Shown here one piece after another: positions 51,250 through 61,143 of a stretch of DNA of 64,000 nucleotides; position 1 is the first letter of the stretch; the number at the start of each line of letters is the position of its first letter. Under the pieces are notes generated by a model. It ran no database searches and was not told where the DNA came from. It saw nothing but the letters and a program-made list of their open reading frames with translations. Both the position numbers and the translations under genes were made by a program. Origin of the DNA: Microbacterium flavum (GTDB lineage: Bacteria > Actinomycetota > Actinomycetes > Actinomycetales > Microbacteriaceae); assembly GCF_018717645.1 (NCBI RefSeq), contig NZ_JAFLHG010000004.1, positions 1-64,000 of the forward strand, written 5' to 3'.

Positions 51250-52509
51250 CTACGGCCGATGGCGTTCCAGACGCGAGCGGACGTGGCGCAGTGCGGCACC
51301 GGCCACGAGTGCCAGCAGAGCGAGCGCCGTCAGTAGCAGGATCGGGACGTCGGCGCCGGTGACGGCGAGCGTTCCGGGCGGTGCGGCGGCCGCCGTCACG
51401 GTGCGGTTCGCCCATGCCGAGCCGGACGCCGCTCCCCTTACCTCGATGCGGTGCGCGCCCGGTGGCGTTTCGCGGGGGACGGTGACTTCGGTCGAGAATG
51501 CGCCCGAGGCGTCGGATGCCGCCACGGCGAGGTCCACGGGATCGGAGTGCAGCGTCACCTGCAACGACTCGGTCGGTGCGAAGCCCGCGCCGGTCACCGT
51601 GACCTTGCCGCCGGCTACGACGGTTCCGCCCGCGATGGCGATCGTCGGGAACGTGCCCGGATCGGTACCGAGGTCCGGGCCCGGATTGGTACCGGGGTCC
51701 GTGCCCGGATCGGTACCGGGGTCGGTGCCTGGGTCGGCGGCACGTTCCAGCGCGAGGTAGGGAGCGATGACCGGACCGCGCGTCCATTCCATCACCTCGG
51801 CCTGCGGCCTCGCGCCGGTGAACAGGTCGAATGCGTTCGAGTCGGACGTGTCGGTGACTCGCGAGGGGTCCTGGTCGGTGAAGCTTCCTGCTCCGCCGCC
51901 GCCGCGGAAGGGGCCGACGAAGTCGGGGCAGTCGATGCCCTGCGCGCACTCCGCACTGTAGACGGGGCGCACGTTGCCCACGCCCTCACCGTCCTCTGCG
52001 TCGCTGAACATGGCCACCTGATATCCGTCGTCAGCCAGGTCGCTCCCCGCGAAAGCGGCGGCCGGCACGGTGGCGATGATCGACCCACTCGGGTCGAGGG
52101 TGACGGCGCCGACACGCCGGTGGTCGGCGTCGTAGACACCGCCACCGAACGCGGCATCCGCGTACCGGCCGTCCGCAACGATCGCGTGCGTCCAGGCGCC
52201 CTCTGTGGAGGTGTTGGTACCGGGCAGCATGGGCGTCACCGCGGTCGACGAGCCGTCGCGCACGTAGATGGTGACCCGCTGCGTGCTCATGCCCGAGCCA
52301 CCCCAGGGATTGTGGATCTCGCCACCCGTCGCCACGACGAATCGCACGAGGTCGCCGTCCCGATACACGTCCAGGCCCGTCAGGTCGAAGATGCCGGTCG
52401 GATAGGTGTACGTGCCGGGCCCGTTGTCGTCGCCGACCGGATCCTCGACCGAGCCGAGCAGGGTGCCGAGGGTTGATCGCCGAGGCCCGCAGAGACATTG
52501 CCCCGCGAT
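51250..52509 (-). pseudogene. C-terminal remnant of a secreted, sortase-anchored glucan hydrolase
   Basis: About 420 codons remain. The first part (VEDPVGDDNGPGTYTYPT, NPWGGSG, VTIYVRDG) matches the glucodextranase/pullulanase C-terminal DOMON-like domain. It is followed by a DPGT repeat linker, an Ig-like domain (about 310-375), the sortase signal LAVTG, a transmembrane helix and a basic end. LAxTG is the class E sortase type of Actinobacteria. The catalytic front and signal peptide are gone; upstream the sequence runs directly into the end of the MFS gene. The GTG at 52509 is only nominal. Confidence 0.65.
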
Positions 52510-52517
52510 CACGGGTG

Positions 52518-53768
52518 TCAGCCGGTCGGCAGGTGGCGACGCCCGCTCATGGCGACCACGCCGAGGCTGAGGGCTGCGATCAGGGAGCCCGCGAAGAACA
52601 TCGCAGAATACGTGATCCACGCGCCGAGCGCCGCCAGGATGGCCGGGATGAAGAAGCCCAGGTAGGTCAGGGAGTAGTACACGGCGGTGAGCCCCGCGAG
52701 GTCGTCGGGTCCTGCGATGCGCTGGATCTCGCGCAGACCGCCGACCAGCAGCATGCCGTAGGCGGTGCCCAGCGCGGCGGCCGCGACGAACGCCCAGGGC
52801 AGCGAGTGCAGGCCGACGGCGACGGCGGCCAGGCACATCGCGGGGACGGTCACCGCCAGCGCGGCGACGACGCCGCGCGCGGAGCGCGGCGAGTCGATCC
52901 GGGCGGCGAGCTTCTGCACGGCGACGCCGCAGCCGAGGGCGACCACGCACAGCAGGCCCGAGATCCCCACCTCCAGGCCCGGCACCTGCGACATCATCAG
53001 CCCCGGCAGGATGGCGTAGGCGCTGGCGGCCGTGCCGAATACCCATGGCGCCATGGGCGCGACCACCAGCAGGAACCGCCGGTCCATTGCGGTCGGGATG
53101 CGCAGGTCATCGAGCAGCGGCGCGGCGTCCAGGCGGCGCCGGCGGGTCTCGGGCGCCCGCAGCAGCACGAAGAAGGCGGCCAGGGTGATGGCGATGTGCA
53201 CCACGTACGGAGACGCCGCCGGCAGCGGGCCGAACTGGGCGAGCGCGGCGGCGACGCCGGCGCCGAGCGCGAAGCCCGACGTCAGCGCGAGCGCGGCACG
53301 CGACGCGCCGCGGCCGTCGACGCTGTCGAGTTCGAACGGCGCCTCGGAGAGCTCCTTGACCCAGCTGGTCCCCACCGCCATCACCAGGCCCAGGGCGACG
53401 CCCGAGAGCACCCGGCCGGCGAACAGCAGGGGCGCCGAGGCCGCGCCGACCGCCAGCAGAGCGCTGCCGGCGACGGCGATCAGCGGTGCCGGCACGAAGA
53501 GCGGGCGCCGGCCGTAGCGGTCCGAGAGCGGACCGCCCAGCAGCAGCGCGGGCACGATGCCGAGCACGTAGGCGCCGAGCAGGACGTTGACCGTCAGCGC
53601 GCTCATCTGGTCGATCTGCCGGTACATGACCAGCAGCGGGGTGAACTCGTTCCCTCCCCACGCGACGGCGAACAGCGCGGCGCCCACGCTCAGCCACGGC
53701 GCGGCAGCGCGGGACGCGGCGGCGCGGGGCGCGGCGGCGACGGTCGGAACCTCGGCGGTTGCGCTCAC
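52518..53768 (-). CDS. MFS transporter
   Basis: This 416-residue major facilitator has twelve predicted helices, motif A GGPLSDRYGRRP (about 78-89) and the related cytoplasmic loop PETRRRRLD between helices 6 and 7. The substrate is unknown; it resembles drug/metabolite exporters. GTG 53768 overlaps the GntR stop (53765) by 4 bp, so it is the second gene of a GntR-regulated operon. Confidence 0.85.
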   Translation of the reverse strand: MSATAEVPTVAAAPRAAASRAAAPWLSVGAALFAVAWGGNEFTPLLVMYRQIDQMSALTVNVLLGAYVLGIVPALLLGGPLSDRYGRRPLFVPAPLIAVAGSALLAVGAASAPLLFAGRVLSGVALGLVMAVGTSWVKELSEAPFELDSVDGRGASRAALALTSGFALGAGVAAALAQFGPLPAASPYVVHIAITLAAFFVLLRAPETRRRRLDAAPLLDDLRIPTAMDRRFLLVVAPMAPWVFGTAASAYAILPGLMMSQVPGLEVGISGLLCVVALGCGVAVQKLAARIDSPRSARGVVAALAVTVPAMCLAAVAVGLHSLPWAFVAAAALGTAYGMLLVGGLREIQRIAGPDDLAGLTAVYYSLTYLGFFIPAILAALGAWITYSAMFFAGSLIAALSLGVVAMSGRRHLPTG

Positions 53769-54448
53769 GACAGCAGATCCCGGTGCGTGTTGCGGATGTG
53801 CCGCGCGAGCGCCACCTCGAAGGCATCCGGGTCATGATCGCCGATGAGGCGTGCGAGCAGCTCATGGTCGGCGAGCACCTGCGCGGTGCGATCCTCTCGC
53901 CGCCAGAGCGAGCGCGTGACCATCCGTCGTTGACGGTCCCGCAGCGTCGCGAAGAATCCCGCCAGCAGGGCATTCTCACCCGCCTCCACGATGGTGGCGT
54001 GGAAGGCGGTGTCGGCTTCGGCGAGTCCGTCGAGATCCTGCTCGACGAAGGCCGCGCGTTGCCGCTCGATGATGGCGGTGAGAATGGCCACGAGGCCCTG
54101 CGCCCGCCCGCTGTCGCGACCGACTCGGCGCACGGAATCCGTCTCGATGAGCACGCGGGCGTCGACGACGTCTTCGAGTTCGCGCGGCTGGGCTTCGGCG
54201 ATGAGGGCCCCGCGTTTGGGATACAGCCGCATCCACCCCTCGGCCTGCAGGCTCAGAAATGCCTCACGCACGGGCGTGCGGCTCATCCCGAGCGCCTCGG
54301 CGATCGAGCCCTCGCTGACCATCGACCCACCGGGCAGCTCTCCGTCCAGAATCCGCTGCTTGACGACCTGATAAGCGATCTCCGCCGCGGAGCGCGTGTC
54401 GACCGCACGGGTCGAGCTTGCGGCGATGTCGCTCTCCAATGTATCCAT
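53765..54448 (-). CDS. GntR/FadR-family transcriptional regulator
   Basis: The 227-residue protein has an N-terminal winged HTH (AYQVVKQRILDGELPGGSMVSEGSIAEALGMSRTPVREAFLSLQAEG, about 25-72) and a C-terminal all-helical FCD-type ligand domain with DxxxR and His residues (DTAFHATIVEAGEN, LADHELLARLIGDHD) that usually bind metal and an organic acid. ATG 54448 lies inside a perfect 14-bp palindrome, so the protein very likely represses itself and the MFS gene. Confidence 0.88.
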   Translation of the reverse strand: MDTLESDIAASSTRAVDTRSAAEIAYQVVKQRILDGELPGGSMVSEGSIAEALGMSRTPVREAFLSLQAEGWMRLYPKRGALIAEAQPRELEDVVDARVLIETDSVRRVGRDSGRAQGLVAILTAIIERQRAAFVEQDLDGLAEADTAFHATIVEAGENALLAGFFATLRDRQRRMVTRSLWRREDRTAQVLADHELLARLIGDHDPDAFEVALARHIRNTHRDLLS

Positions 54449-54478
54449 GACATAGATACTAGTCGTATCTATGTCATG
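54446..54478. promoter_or_regulatory. Perfect 14-bp palindromic operator over gntR start
   Basis: CATGACATAGATAC at 54446-54459 and its exact reverse complement at 54465-54478 are separated by TAGTC. The GntR start codon is part of the left arm, so a bound repressor would cover both the promoter end and the translation start. The -10-like TAGTAT lies inside the palindrome on the minus strand. Confidence 0.75.
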
Positions 54479-54592
54479 AATCGACTGCTCGAGTCCCGCT
54501 CGAACGGCCGGGCGTTTCCCACGCATCGGCGCGCGGCACGGGCCGATGTCGTCGGGGGCATACCCGGTGAGCCGGTCCCCGCCGGAGCCACG

Positions 54593-56329
54593 TCAGCGGG
54601 CGTACACCTTCGCCTCCCACGGACTCAGGGCGGCATCGGCACGATCCTCGCCGTCCACGTTGTTCAAGATCGGACGCTCGTCGCGCCAATAGTCGCGCTC
54701 AGCTTCGGGCAGGTGCGGGGTCACCGCCGACGAGGACAGGTTCGCGATCACCAGCAGGCGCTGGGCGCCGAGGGTGCGCCGGAAGGCGAACACGGCCGGC
54801 GCGCCGACGTCCAGTCGCTCGAAGTCGCCGTCAGCGACCACGGGAAGCCGGTGTCGCAGAGCGATCAGCGCCCGGTAGTGGGAGAACACCGAGGCGGCAT
54901 CGCCGTACTGCGCCTGCGCGTTCACGTGACGGTGGTTCGGATTGACGGCAATCCATGGGACGACCGTCGAGAATCCCGCGTTCGAGCTGGCGTCCCACTG
55001 CACGGGCGTCCGCGCGTGATCGCGGCTCATCCTCATGAGCCCCGAAAGCACCCTTTCGGGCTTCTCTCCGCGCGTCACGGCGTCCGCGTAGTAGTTGAGC
55101 GATTCGACGTCGCGGTAGTCCTCGATCGCGTCGAAGGGTGCGTTGGTCATGCCGAGCTCTTCGCCCTGGTAGACGTACGGGGTGCCGCGCTGCAGGTGCA
55201 GGACCGTGGCCAGCGCGGTGGCCGATTCCCGCCACCATTCGCCGGCATCGCCGAAGCGGCTCACCGGGCGGGGCTGATCGTGGTTTGCGAGGTACAGGCT
55301 GTTCCATCCCGCGTCGGCGAGCGCGTCCTGCCACTCGGTGAAGGATGCCGCCAACTCCCCCGGCTCGAGCGCGCGGGGACGGAACTTCCCGTCGCCGTGG
55401 TCGAGGCTCACGTGCTCGAACTGGAAGACCATGTCGAGCTCGCGCCGCGCGGGGTCGGAGAACAGCGCCGCCGCGTCCTTCGTGACGCCCGGCGTCTCGC
55501 CGACGGTCAGCAGTGAACCGCGCCCGTCGAAGACCTCGCGGCGCATCTCCTGCAGATACTCGTGCAGGCGGGGGCCGGCGGAGTAGTGCGCGAATCCGTC
55601 GCCGTACTCGGCACCCGGGCGGACGGGTCCGTCGGGATAGTCCGGGTTCTTGGAGATGAGGTTGATGACATCCATCCGGAAGCCGTCGACCCCACGGTCG
55701 AGCCACCAGCGCATCATCTCGTACACCGCCTGACGAACTTCGGGATTCTCCCAGTTGAGATCGGGCTGCTTCCGCGCGAAAAGGTGCAGGTAGTACTCCC
55801 CCGTCTCGGGGTCGAGCGTCCACGTCGGCCCCGAGAAGAAGGACTCCCAGTTCGTGGGCTCGCGGTCGGGTTCGCCGGGGGCGTGCCCCGCTCGCGGCGG
55901 TCGCCAGATGTACCAGTCCCGCTTGGCGCTGTGGATCGAGGACCGCGACTGGACGAACCACGGATGCTCGTCGGAGGTGTGGTTGACGACGAGGTCCATC
56001 ACGAGCCTCATGCCGCGAGAGTGCAACGCCGTCAGCAGTTCGTCGAAGTCATCGAGGGTGCCGAAGACCGGGTCGATGCCCTGGTAGTCGCTGATGTCGT
56101 AGCCGTTGTCGGCTTGCGGCGATGGGTAGATCGGCGAGAGCCAGATCACGTCCACGCCGAGCCGCTCCAGATGATCGAGGCGCTGCAGGATACCCTGCAG
56201 ATCGCCGATCCCGTCGCCGTCGGAATCCTGGAAGCTCCGCGGGTAGATCTGGTAGACGACCGCGCTCTTCCACCACTGCGACGAGGCCGGCACGTCCGCA
56301 CCGGGGAAGAGCACCTCAGAGAGCGACAT
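54593..56329 (-). CDS. GH13 oligo-1,6-glucosidase/alpha-glucosidase
   Basis: This 578-residue intracellular GH13_31-type enzyme has region I DLVVNHTSD, the nucleophile region GFRMDVIN (Asp220), the acid/base ETPG (Glu278) and NHDQPR (Asp351). A Val after the nucleophile is typical of alpha-1,6-specific oligo-1,6-glucosidases. It would release glucose from isomalto-oligosaccharides brought in by the ABC transporter upstream. The N-terminus has no signal peptide. It overlaps the GH66 gene (stop 56316) by 14 bp. Confidence 0.92.
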   Translation of the reverse strand: MSLSEVLFPGADVPASSQWWKSAVVYQIYPRSFQDSDGDGIGDLQGILQRLDHLERLGVDVIWLSPIYPSPQADNGYDISDYQGIDPVFGTLDDFDELLTALHSRGMRLVMDLVVNHTSDEHPWFVQSRSSIHSAKRDWYIWRPPRAGHAPGEPDREPTNWESFFSGPTWTLDPETGEYYLHLFARKQPDLNWENPEVRQAVYEMMRWWLDRGVDGFRMDVINLISKNPDYPDGPVRPGAEYGDGFAHYSAGPRLHEYLQEMRREVFDGRGSLLTVGETPGVTKDAAALFSDPARRELDMVFQFEHVSLDHGDGKFRPRALEPGELAASFTEWQDALADAGWNSLYLANHDQPRPVSRFGDAGEWWRESATALATVLHLQRGTPYVYQGEELGMTNAPFDAIEDYRDVESLNYYADAVTRGEKPERVLSGLMRMSRDHARTPVQWDASSNAGFSTVVPWIAVNPNHRHVNAQAQYGDAASVFSHYRALIALRHRLPVVADGDFERLDVGAPAVFAFRRTLGAQRLLVIANLSSSAVTPHLPEAERDYWRDERPILNNVDGEDRADAALSPWEAKVYAR

Positions 56330-57914
56330 GGACGACCTGCCAGATGTGCACCGGCGGCAGGACGGCCACGGCGTGGTTCTCTTCGAGACGCACCTCGAGA
56401 TCGCTCAAGCGCCCGCCGGCGTCGGGATCGGCGACGCGCACGCGTGGCATCCGGCCGCGGATGTGTCGGAAGCGCAGCTCCCCGTCGCCGGTGGCGGCCG
56501 GCTCGTTCCGCGGCGCATCCCAGGAGGTGTCCTCCTGCCCCGCCAGGTTGATCAGGTGCACGACGAGACCGTCGGCGGCGCGGGTGACCCGCCGCCACAC
56601 CGCCCCCGCTACCGCCGTCTCGGCGACGGCGACGTCGGCGTAGGCCACGTCGAGGTCGTCGTTGTAGTCGCCGACGTACGACGCGGTCACGTCGACGATC
56701 TGCGGATCCAGCAGCAGGGCATCGTGCTCGAGCGCGAAATCCGACCAGCGCGTGAGGAACTCGAGCGTCCGCGGCTCGGCTTCGTGGTTGCGGACGTAGT
56801 ACGGGTCCACGAGCAGTCTGCCGTGCTCGCCGGCCAGCAGCTGGGTGGCCCCGTGCGAGAGGAGGGTCGCCATGGTGAAGGCCGTCGCACGATCGGATGC
56901 GTCGGCGGGAGCCTGGTCGTACACGTGCTGATAGGCGGCCAGGACGACGGGCTTGTCCCCGGCCACCGCCCGCGCCCGTGTCGCCACGGCAGCAAGCGCG
57001 CCGAGTGTGAGCACCGGCTTCCACGGTTCGATGTAGACCGCGTCCTGCGGCGCCGACGCGCTGTCCCACGTCGGGAAGTCGTTGACGTTGTTGAAGATCA
57101 GCCGCGCGTCCCGCAGGTTGTCGCGCACCACGTCGATCATCCGGTGGAAGGACTCGGCCACGTCGATCGCGGTGCCGTCCGGGGTGGCGGCGTGCTTCGG
57201 GTACCCGTACTGGTCGAGGTGGAAACCGTCGAAGCCGACCTGTTCCACCGATGCGCGCAGATCCTGTGCGAAGTGGGCGAGCCAGGGCGGTGACGCGGGA
57301 TCGAGGATGAAGAGGAAGTCACCGAGCGCATAAGGCTCCCCGTCCGGACGCAGCAGCGCGTGCTGCTGCCACCGCGGCCATTCCTCGGGACCGACCGCGT
57401 ACACCGCGGCGTACCCGTACGAAGCCGCGCCCGCTGCGCGCAGCGCGTCCACGAGCGCCCGGACCGTCTCGAGAGTGATCGGCTGGCCCAGCGCGTCGTC
57501 GTACTGCTCGCCGCCACCGAGAAGATCCGCGTGCCGGTACGCCCAGTCGTAGAACTGGATGCCATTGAGGTGGAGTCTGCGCGCGAGGTCGGCGACGGCG
57601 TGGACGTCCTTGCCGGGCGCGTAGCTGGCGACGAACCCGTAGCGCAGCCGGGCGCGCGCATCGTCTGTGATCTCGATCGCCGTGCGGACGACGCCGCCCG
57701 CATGCTCGAGGTCGACGCCGTAGCATCCGGGCGTCAGGTCGGGAAGCGTCTGGAGAGCGCCGGGGCGGACCGGCTGGCGATGCACGAGTTCGCCGAGCCG
57801 CCACACAGAGAGGCTGCCGTCCACCGGCGCCGCTCCGCGGATCTCCACGTGCAGATTCTCGCCCGGCGCGAAGCTGGCGCGGGCGGGCAGGAGTGTCAGG
57901 TCGGTCACGGTCAT
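56316..57914 (-). CDS. GH66 dextranase-type enzyme, no signal peptide
   Basis: The 532-residue protein has an N-terminal beta-sandwich (1-85) and a (beta/alpha)8 barrel of family GH66, with nucleophile region GFDGFHLDQYG (Asp234) and acid/base YIEPW (Glu296). A C-terminal beta domain follows. GH66 contains endo-dextranases and cyclo-isomaltooligosaccharide transferases. Most are secreted; this one starts MTVTDLTLLP with no signal peptide, so it should act on imported oligosaccharides. The ATG at 57914 overlaps the permease stop by 4 bp. Confidence 0.88.
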   Translation of the reverse strand: MTVTDLTLLPARASFAPGENLHVEIRGAAPVDGSLSVWRLGELVHRQPVRPGALQTLPDLTPGCYGVDLEHAGGVVRTAIEITDDARARLRYGFVASYAPGKDVHAVADLARRLHLNGIQFYDWAYRHADLLGGGEQYDDALGQPITLETVRALVDALRAAGAASYGYAAVYAVGPEEWPRWQQHALLRPDGEPYALGDFLFILDPASPPWLAHFAQDLRASVEQVGFDGFHLDQYGYPKHAATPDGTAIDVAESFHRMIDVVRDNLRDARLIFNNVNDFPTWDSASAPQDAVYIEPWKPVLTLGALAAVATRARAVAGDKPVVLAAYQHVYDQAPADASDRATAFTMATLLSHGATQLLAGEHGRLLVDPYYVRNHEAEPRTLEFLTRWSDFALEHDALLLDPQIVDVTASYVGDYNDDLDVAYADVAVAETAVAGAVWRRVTRAADGLVVHLINLAGQEDTSWDAPRNEPAATGDGELRFRHIRGRMPRVRVADPDAGGRLSDLEVRLEENHAVAVLPPVHIWQVVHVAL

Positions 57915-58753
57915 CCTTTGACTGCCCCGGAGGTGAGGCCTTGTACGAAGTGGCGTTGGAAGATGAGGTACACGACGATGACCGGGATCACCGCGATGAC
58001 GGACGCCGCGAAGACGAGACCCCACTGCGTCGCGTTCTGTCCTTGGAAGAGTTGGATCGCGATTGGCAGGGTGCGATTCTCGGAGCTGTTGATGATGGTC
58101 AGGGCCCACGCGAACTCGTCCCAGCTGGCGAGGAAGGTGAAGATCGTGGCAGTGGCGAGCGCCGGTCTGGCGAGCGGAATGGCCAGCCGCCAGTATCGGA
58201 TCCACGCGTTCGCGCCGTCGACCTGCATCGCCTGATCGAGCTCACCCGGGATCGCCGCGAAGAACCCGCGCAGCAGGAACACGTTCAGTGCCAGCGAGCC
58301 GGCCACGTAGAACACGATGAGTCCTGCGAGCGAATCCAAGAGGCCGAAGTACTTCGCGAGCACGAACTGCGGGATGATCAGCATCATCGCCGGCACCATC
58401 AGGCCGATCAGCATGATGCGGAAGATCACTTCGCGGCCGCGGAACTCGAACCGGGCGAAGCCATAGGCCATCATCGAGCTGATCAGCACCGACAGCGCGG
58501 TGGAGACCACGGCGACGACCACCGAATTCAACGCGTAGCGGGAGAAGTCCTGGCTCGTCCACGCCTGCACGTAGTTGGCCCACGTGAACGGGTCGGGGAT
58601 GAACTGCGGGGGCGTCGTCAGCACGTAGGCCTGCGGCTTGAAAGACGTCGACACCATGTACAGGAACGGCGTGATCATGACGATCGCGCCGACGCTCAGG
58701 GCGACCAGCCGCATCCCGGTCAGGGCGCGGCGCTGTACGCTCGAGCGCTTCAT
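57911..58753 (-). CDS. ABC sugar permease, MalG-like
   Basis: This 280-residue carbohydrate permease (CUT1) has six predicted helices and the EAA loop DQAMQVDGANAWIRYWRLAIPLARPA (about 185-210), which contacts the ATPase. The ATPase is not in the window; a shared MsiK-type ATPase elsewhere is usual in Actinobacteria. The start ATG 58753 overlaps the upstream permease stop (TGATG). Confidence 0.9.
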   Translation of the reverse strand: MKRSSVQRRALTGMRLVALSVGAIVMITPFLYMVSTSFKPQAYVLTTPPQFIPDPFTWANYVQAWTSQDFSRYALNSVVVAVVSTALSVLISSMMAYGFARFEFRGREVIFRIMLIGLMVPAMMLIIPQFVLAKYFGLLDSLAGLIVFYVAGSLALNVFLLRGFFAAIPGELDQAMQVDGANAWIRYWRLAIPLARPALATATIFTFLASWDEFAWALTIINSSENRTLPIAIQLFQGQNATQWGLVFAASVIAVIPVIVVYLIFQRHFVQGLTSGAVKG

Positions 58754-59703
58754 CACGCCTCCTCGTCGGAACGGTCGCGGAACACGCGGAGCTGCACGAC
58801 CGAGAAGATGAACACCACGATTGTCAGCAGCACGGCGATGGCGGCCCCGTACCCGAAGTCGAGGTTGGAGAACGCCTGCTGGTACATGAACGTCAAGACC
58901 ACCTCGGTCTGACCGCCCGGTCCGCCGGCCGTCATCAGCAGAACCGACGTGAACACGTTGAAGCCGCCGATGACCAGCATGACCACGACGAACAGCATCG
59001 CCGGCCAGATCGCCGGAATCGTGACGGCACGGAACCGCTGCCACCAGTTCGCGCCGTCCAGCGCGGCCGCCTCTTCGAGGGATTGCGGGACGCCTTGCAG
59101 CGCAGCGAGGAAGATCATCATGGACCAGCCCACGCCCTTCCACACTCCGAGCGCGCAGATCGCGACGAGCGCCGTCCACCGCCCCGACAGCCAGGAGGTG
59201 CTGCCGTCGGTGAGCGGCACGATGTCGCCGAGTGCCCAGTTCACGAGGCCCTGATCGGCGAACAGATACTTGAACAGCAGGGAGACGACGACCCAGCTGG
59301 TGACCACCGGAAGATAGAAGAGCACGCGGAACAGCGGCTGCGCCGGCGCCTTGGAGCGCAGCAGCATGGCCACCGCGAGCCCGAGGATGATCTGCGGTGG
59401 GACGGTGAACAGCATGTAGATGCCGCTGTTGGACAGACTCAGCCAGAAGCGGTCGTCCTGCACGGCGCGGGTGTAGTTGTCGAGTCCGACGAACTCGCTC
59501 GCCGCACCGCGCAGGATGTTCCAGTCGTACACGCTCATCTGCAGCGCCTGAACGATCGGGTACAGGATGAACAGCCCGAACAGGCTGGCCCCGGGCGCGA
59601 TGAATAGCCAGGGTGTGAGGTTCGGCTTGCGCCGACGGCGCGGGGGGAAGGGCTGGCGCGAGGCAGCGGTGGCTGCCCCGCGCGAGCCGGCGGTGAGGGT
59701 CAT
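58753..59703 (-). CDS. ABC sugar permease, MalF-like
   Basis: This 316-residue CUT1 permease has a basic N-terminus (RRRRKP), a first helix near 28-50 and the EAA loop EEAAALDGANWWQRFRAVTIP (about 205-225). It pairs with the MalG-like permease. The start at 59703 overlaps the binding-protein stop by one base. Confidence 0.9.
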   Translation of the reverse strand: MTLTAGSRGAATAASRQPFPPRRRRKPNLTPWLFIAPGASLFGLFILYPIVQALQMSVYDWNILRGAASEFVGLDNYTRAVQDDRFWLSLSNSGIYMLFTVPPQIILGLAVAMLLRSKAPAQPLFRVLFYLPVVTSWVVVSLLFKYLFADQGLVNWALGDIVPLTDGSTSWLSGRWTALVAICALGVWKGVGWSMMIFLAALQGVPQSLEEAAALDGANWWQRFRAVTIPAIWPAMLFVVVMLVIGGFNVFTSVLLMTAGGPGGQTEVVLTFMYQQAFSNLDFGYGAAIAVLLTIVVFIFSVVQLRVFRDRSDEEA

Positions 59704-60980
59704 CAGCCGTTGTCGGCCAGGAGCGCGTCGATCTTCTTGGCGGCAGCGGTGAGCGCATCCGCCACAGTGACCTTGCCCTCGAAGGCGGGCACGAGCTCGT
59801 CGTTCAGGATGGTGTCCACCTCGCCGGCCTGCGGAATGGGCAGGCGCGCGCGGGCGGTCTCCAGCTGATCGGAGAACGTCGCGAAGTAGGGCACGAGGTC
59901 AGCCTGCTTCTGCGCGAGCTCCGGCTTGACGGACATCTGGCCGGCCTTTGCCATGCCGAGCTGGAAGGTCTCGCTCTGGCTGAACTCCAGGAACTTGTAC
60001 GCGGCGTCGGCGTGCGCGGTGGATTCGGTCACGACGAGGCTCTCACCACCGACGACGCTGATCGACCCGCCGTCACCGGAGGGCATCGGCGAATATACGG
60101 GTGCGAAGTCCGGGTACTGACCGGCCCAGATGTCCTGCATCCACGGGCCGTCGAGAATCGACGCGTACTGTCCGCCCGGCAGCCCGTCGCTCGTGCCCGT
60201 GGCGCCGGTGTTCCCGGTGATGAGGTTGGGGATCTGCCCCTCCTGATACAGGTCGACCAGCAGCTGGACGCCCGCGACGCTCTCCGGGCTGTCGAGGTAG
60301 CCCGTGGACGTGGTCAGGTCGGCATCGGCGATGTCACCGCCGGCCGACCAGATCCACGGCATGACGTTCCAGGCGCTCAGCCCACTGTCGGCGAAGGCGA
60401 ACGTTCCCGACCCGTCCAGACCTGCCGCCAGCTTCTCGAGATCGTCGAAGGTGGCCGGCGGCGCCGAGAGGCCTGCCTTCTGCAGCGTGGCGGCGTCGGT
60501 CACGAGCACGCGGGTGTTGGTGTTCAGCGGGATGCCGTAGTAATGACCGTTCCACGAGGTCGTCTCCAGAGTGCCGGGGTAGACGGCGTCGGCGAGGTCC
60601 TCGAAACCGGGCATCGTGCCGTCGAGCTGCTTGAAGACCCCGAGCTTGGCGAACTGCGCGACCCAGCCGATGTCCGATCGGATGAGGTCAGGCAGTTCAC
60701 CGCCGGCCGCGGAGGTCGTGAGCTTCTGCTTCAAACCGTCGTACGGCATGTCTACGTACTCGACGGTGATGCCCGGGTTCTCCTTCTCGAACGCGGGGAT
60801 CAATTCGTTCTCCAGTTCGTCGGTCTGGGCGCTGTTTCCGCCGTTGCCGTATGTGCCCCAGAAGGTGAGGGTAACCGCGTCGTCCGACGCGGACGGCGAG
60901 CCGCCACCGCTGCAGCCGGCGAGCAGAGCACCCGCCGTCACCAGAGCGACGACCGTCGTCGCAGAACGAAAATGCCTCAT
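59703..60980 (-). CDS. Sugar-binding lipoprotein of ABC transporter
   Basis: This 425-residue extracellular solute-binding protein (family 1) has a signal peptide and lipobox GALLAGC (Cys about 23), then a Ser/Gly linker and FWGTYGNGGNS...PGITVEYVDMPYDGLKQKL, typical of maltose/oligosaccharide-binding proteins. With the GH66 and GH13 genes the ligand is probably an isomalto-oligosaccharide. GGGAGA precedes ATG 60980. It is the first gene of the operon running to 54593. Confidence 0.9.
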   Translation of the reverse strand: MRHFRSATTVVALVTAGALLAGCSGGGSPSASDDAVTLTFWGTYGNGGNSAQTDELENELIPAFEKENPGITVEYVDMPYDGLKQKLTTSAAGGELPDLIRSDIGWVAQFAKLGVFKQLDGTMPGFEDLADAVYPGTLETTSWNGHYYGIPLNTNTRVLVTDAATLQKAGLSAPPATFDDLEKLAAGLDGSGTFAFADSGLSAWNVMPWIWSAGGDIADADLTTSTGYLDSPESVAGVQLLVDLYQEGQIPNLITGNTGATGTSDGLPGGQYASILDGPWMQDIWAGQYPDFAPVYSPMPSGDGGSISVVGGESLVVTESTAHADAAYKFLEFSQSETFQLGMAKAGQMSVKPELAQKQADLVPYFATFSDQLETARARLPIPQAGEVDTILNDELVPAFEGKVTVADALTAAAKKIDALLADNG

Positions 60981-61143
60981 TGCAGATCTCCCAGTATCAG
61001 GTGGTACTCGGAGGGGGGTATCTTCCTCCGATGCGGCAGTCGTTGCCGATGATTTATTTGAGCACACGAAGTAAAGCCTGCGCAAGATCCAACTTCTCAC
61101 TGACTTCGATGCGCGATATATTCGGCTACGGAGGTAAATCACG
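60981..61143. promoter_or_regulatory. Divergent promoter region, ROK regulator / sugar operon
   Basis: The 163-bp gap has TATATT (61117-61122) as -10 of the ROK gene, GGAGGT (61130-61135) 8 bases before its ATG, and AT-rich DNA facing the binding-protein gene. CGAAGT and ACTTCG arms 29 bp apart (about 61067-61107) could be an operator. The ROK protein probably controls both directions. Confidence 0.45.

Noticed and set aside
51655..51745. Short tandem repeat resembling a CRISPR or minisatellite
   Set aside because: It encodes the DPGT linker of the glucan hydrolase remnant; there are no spacers or cas genes.
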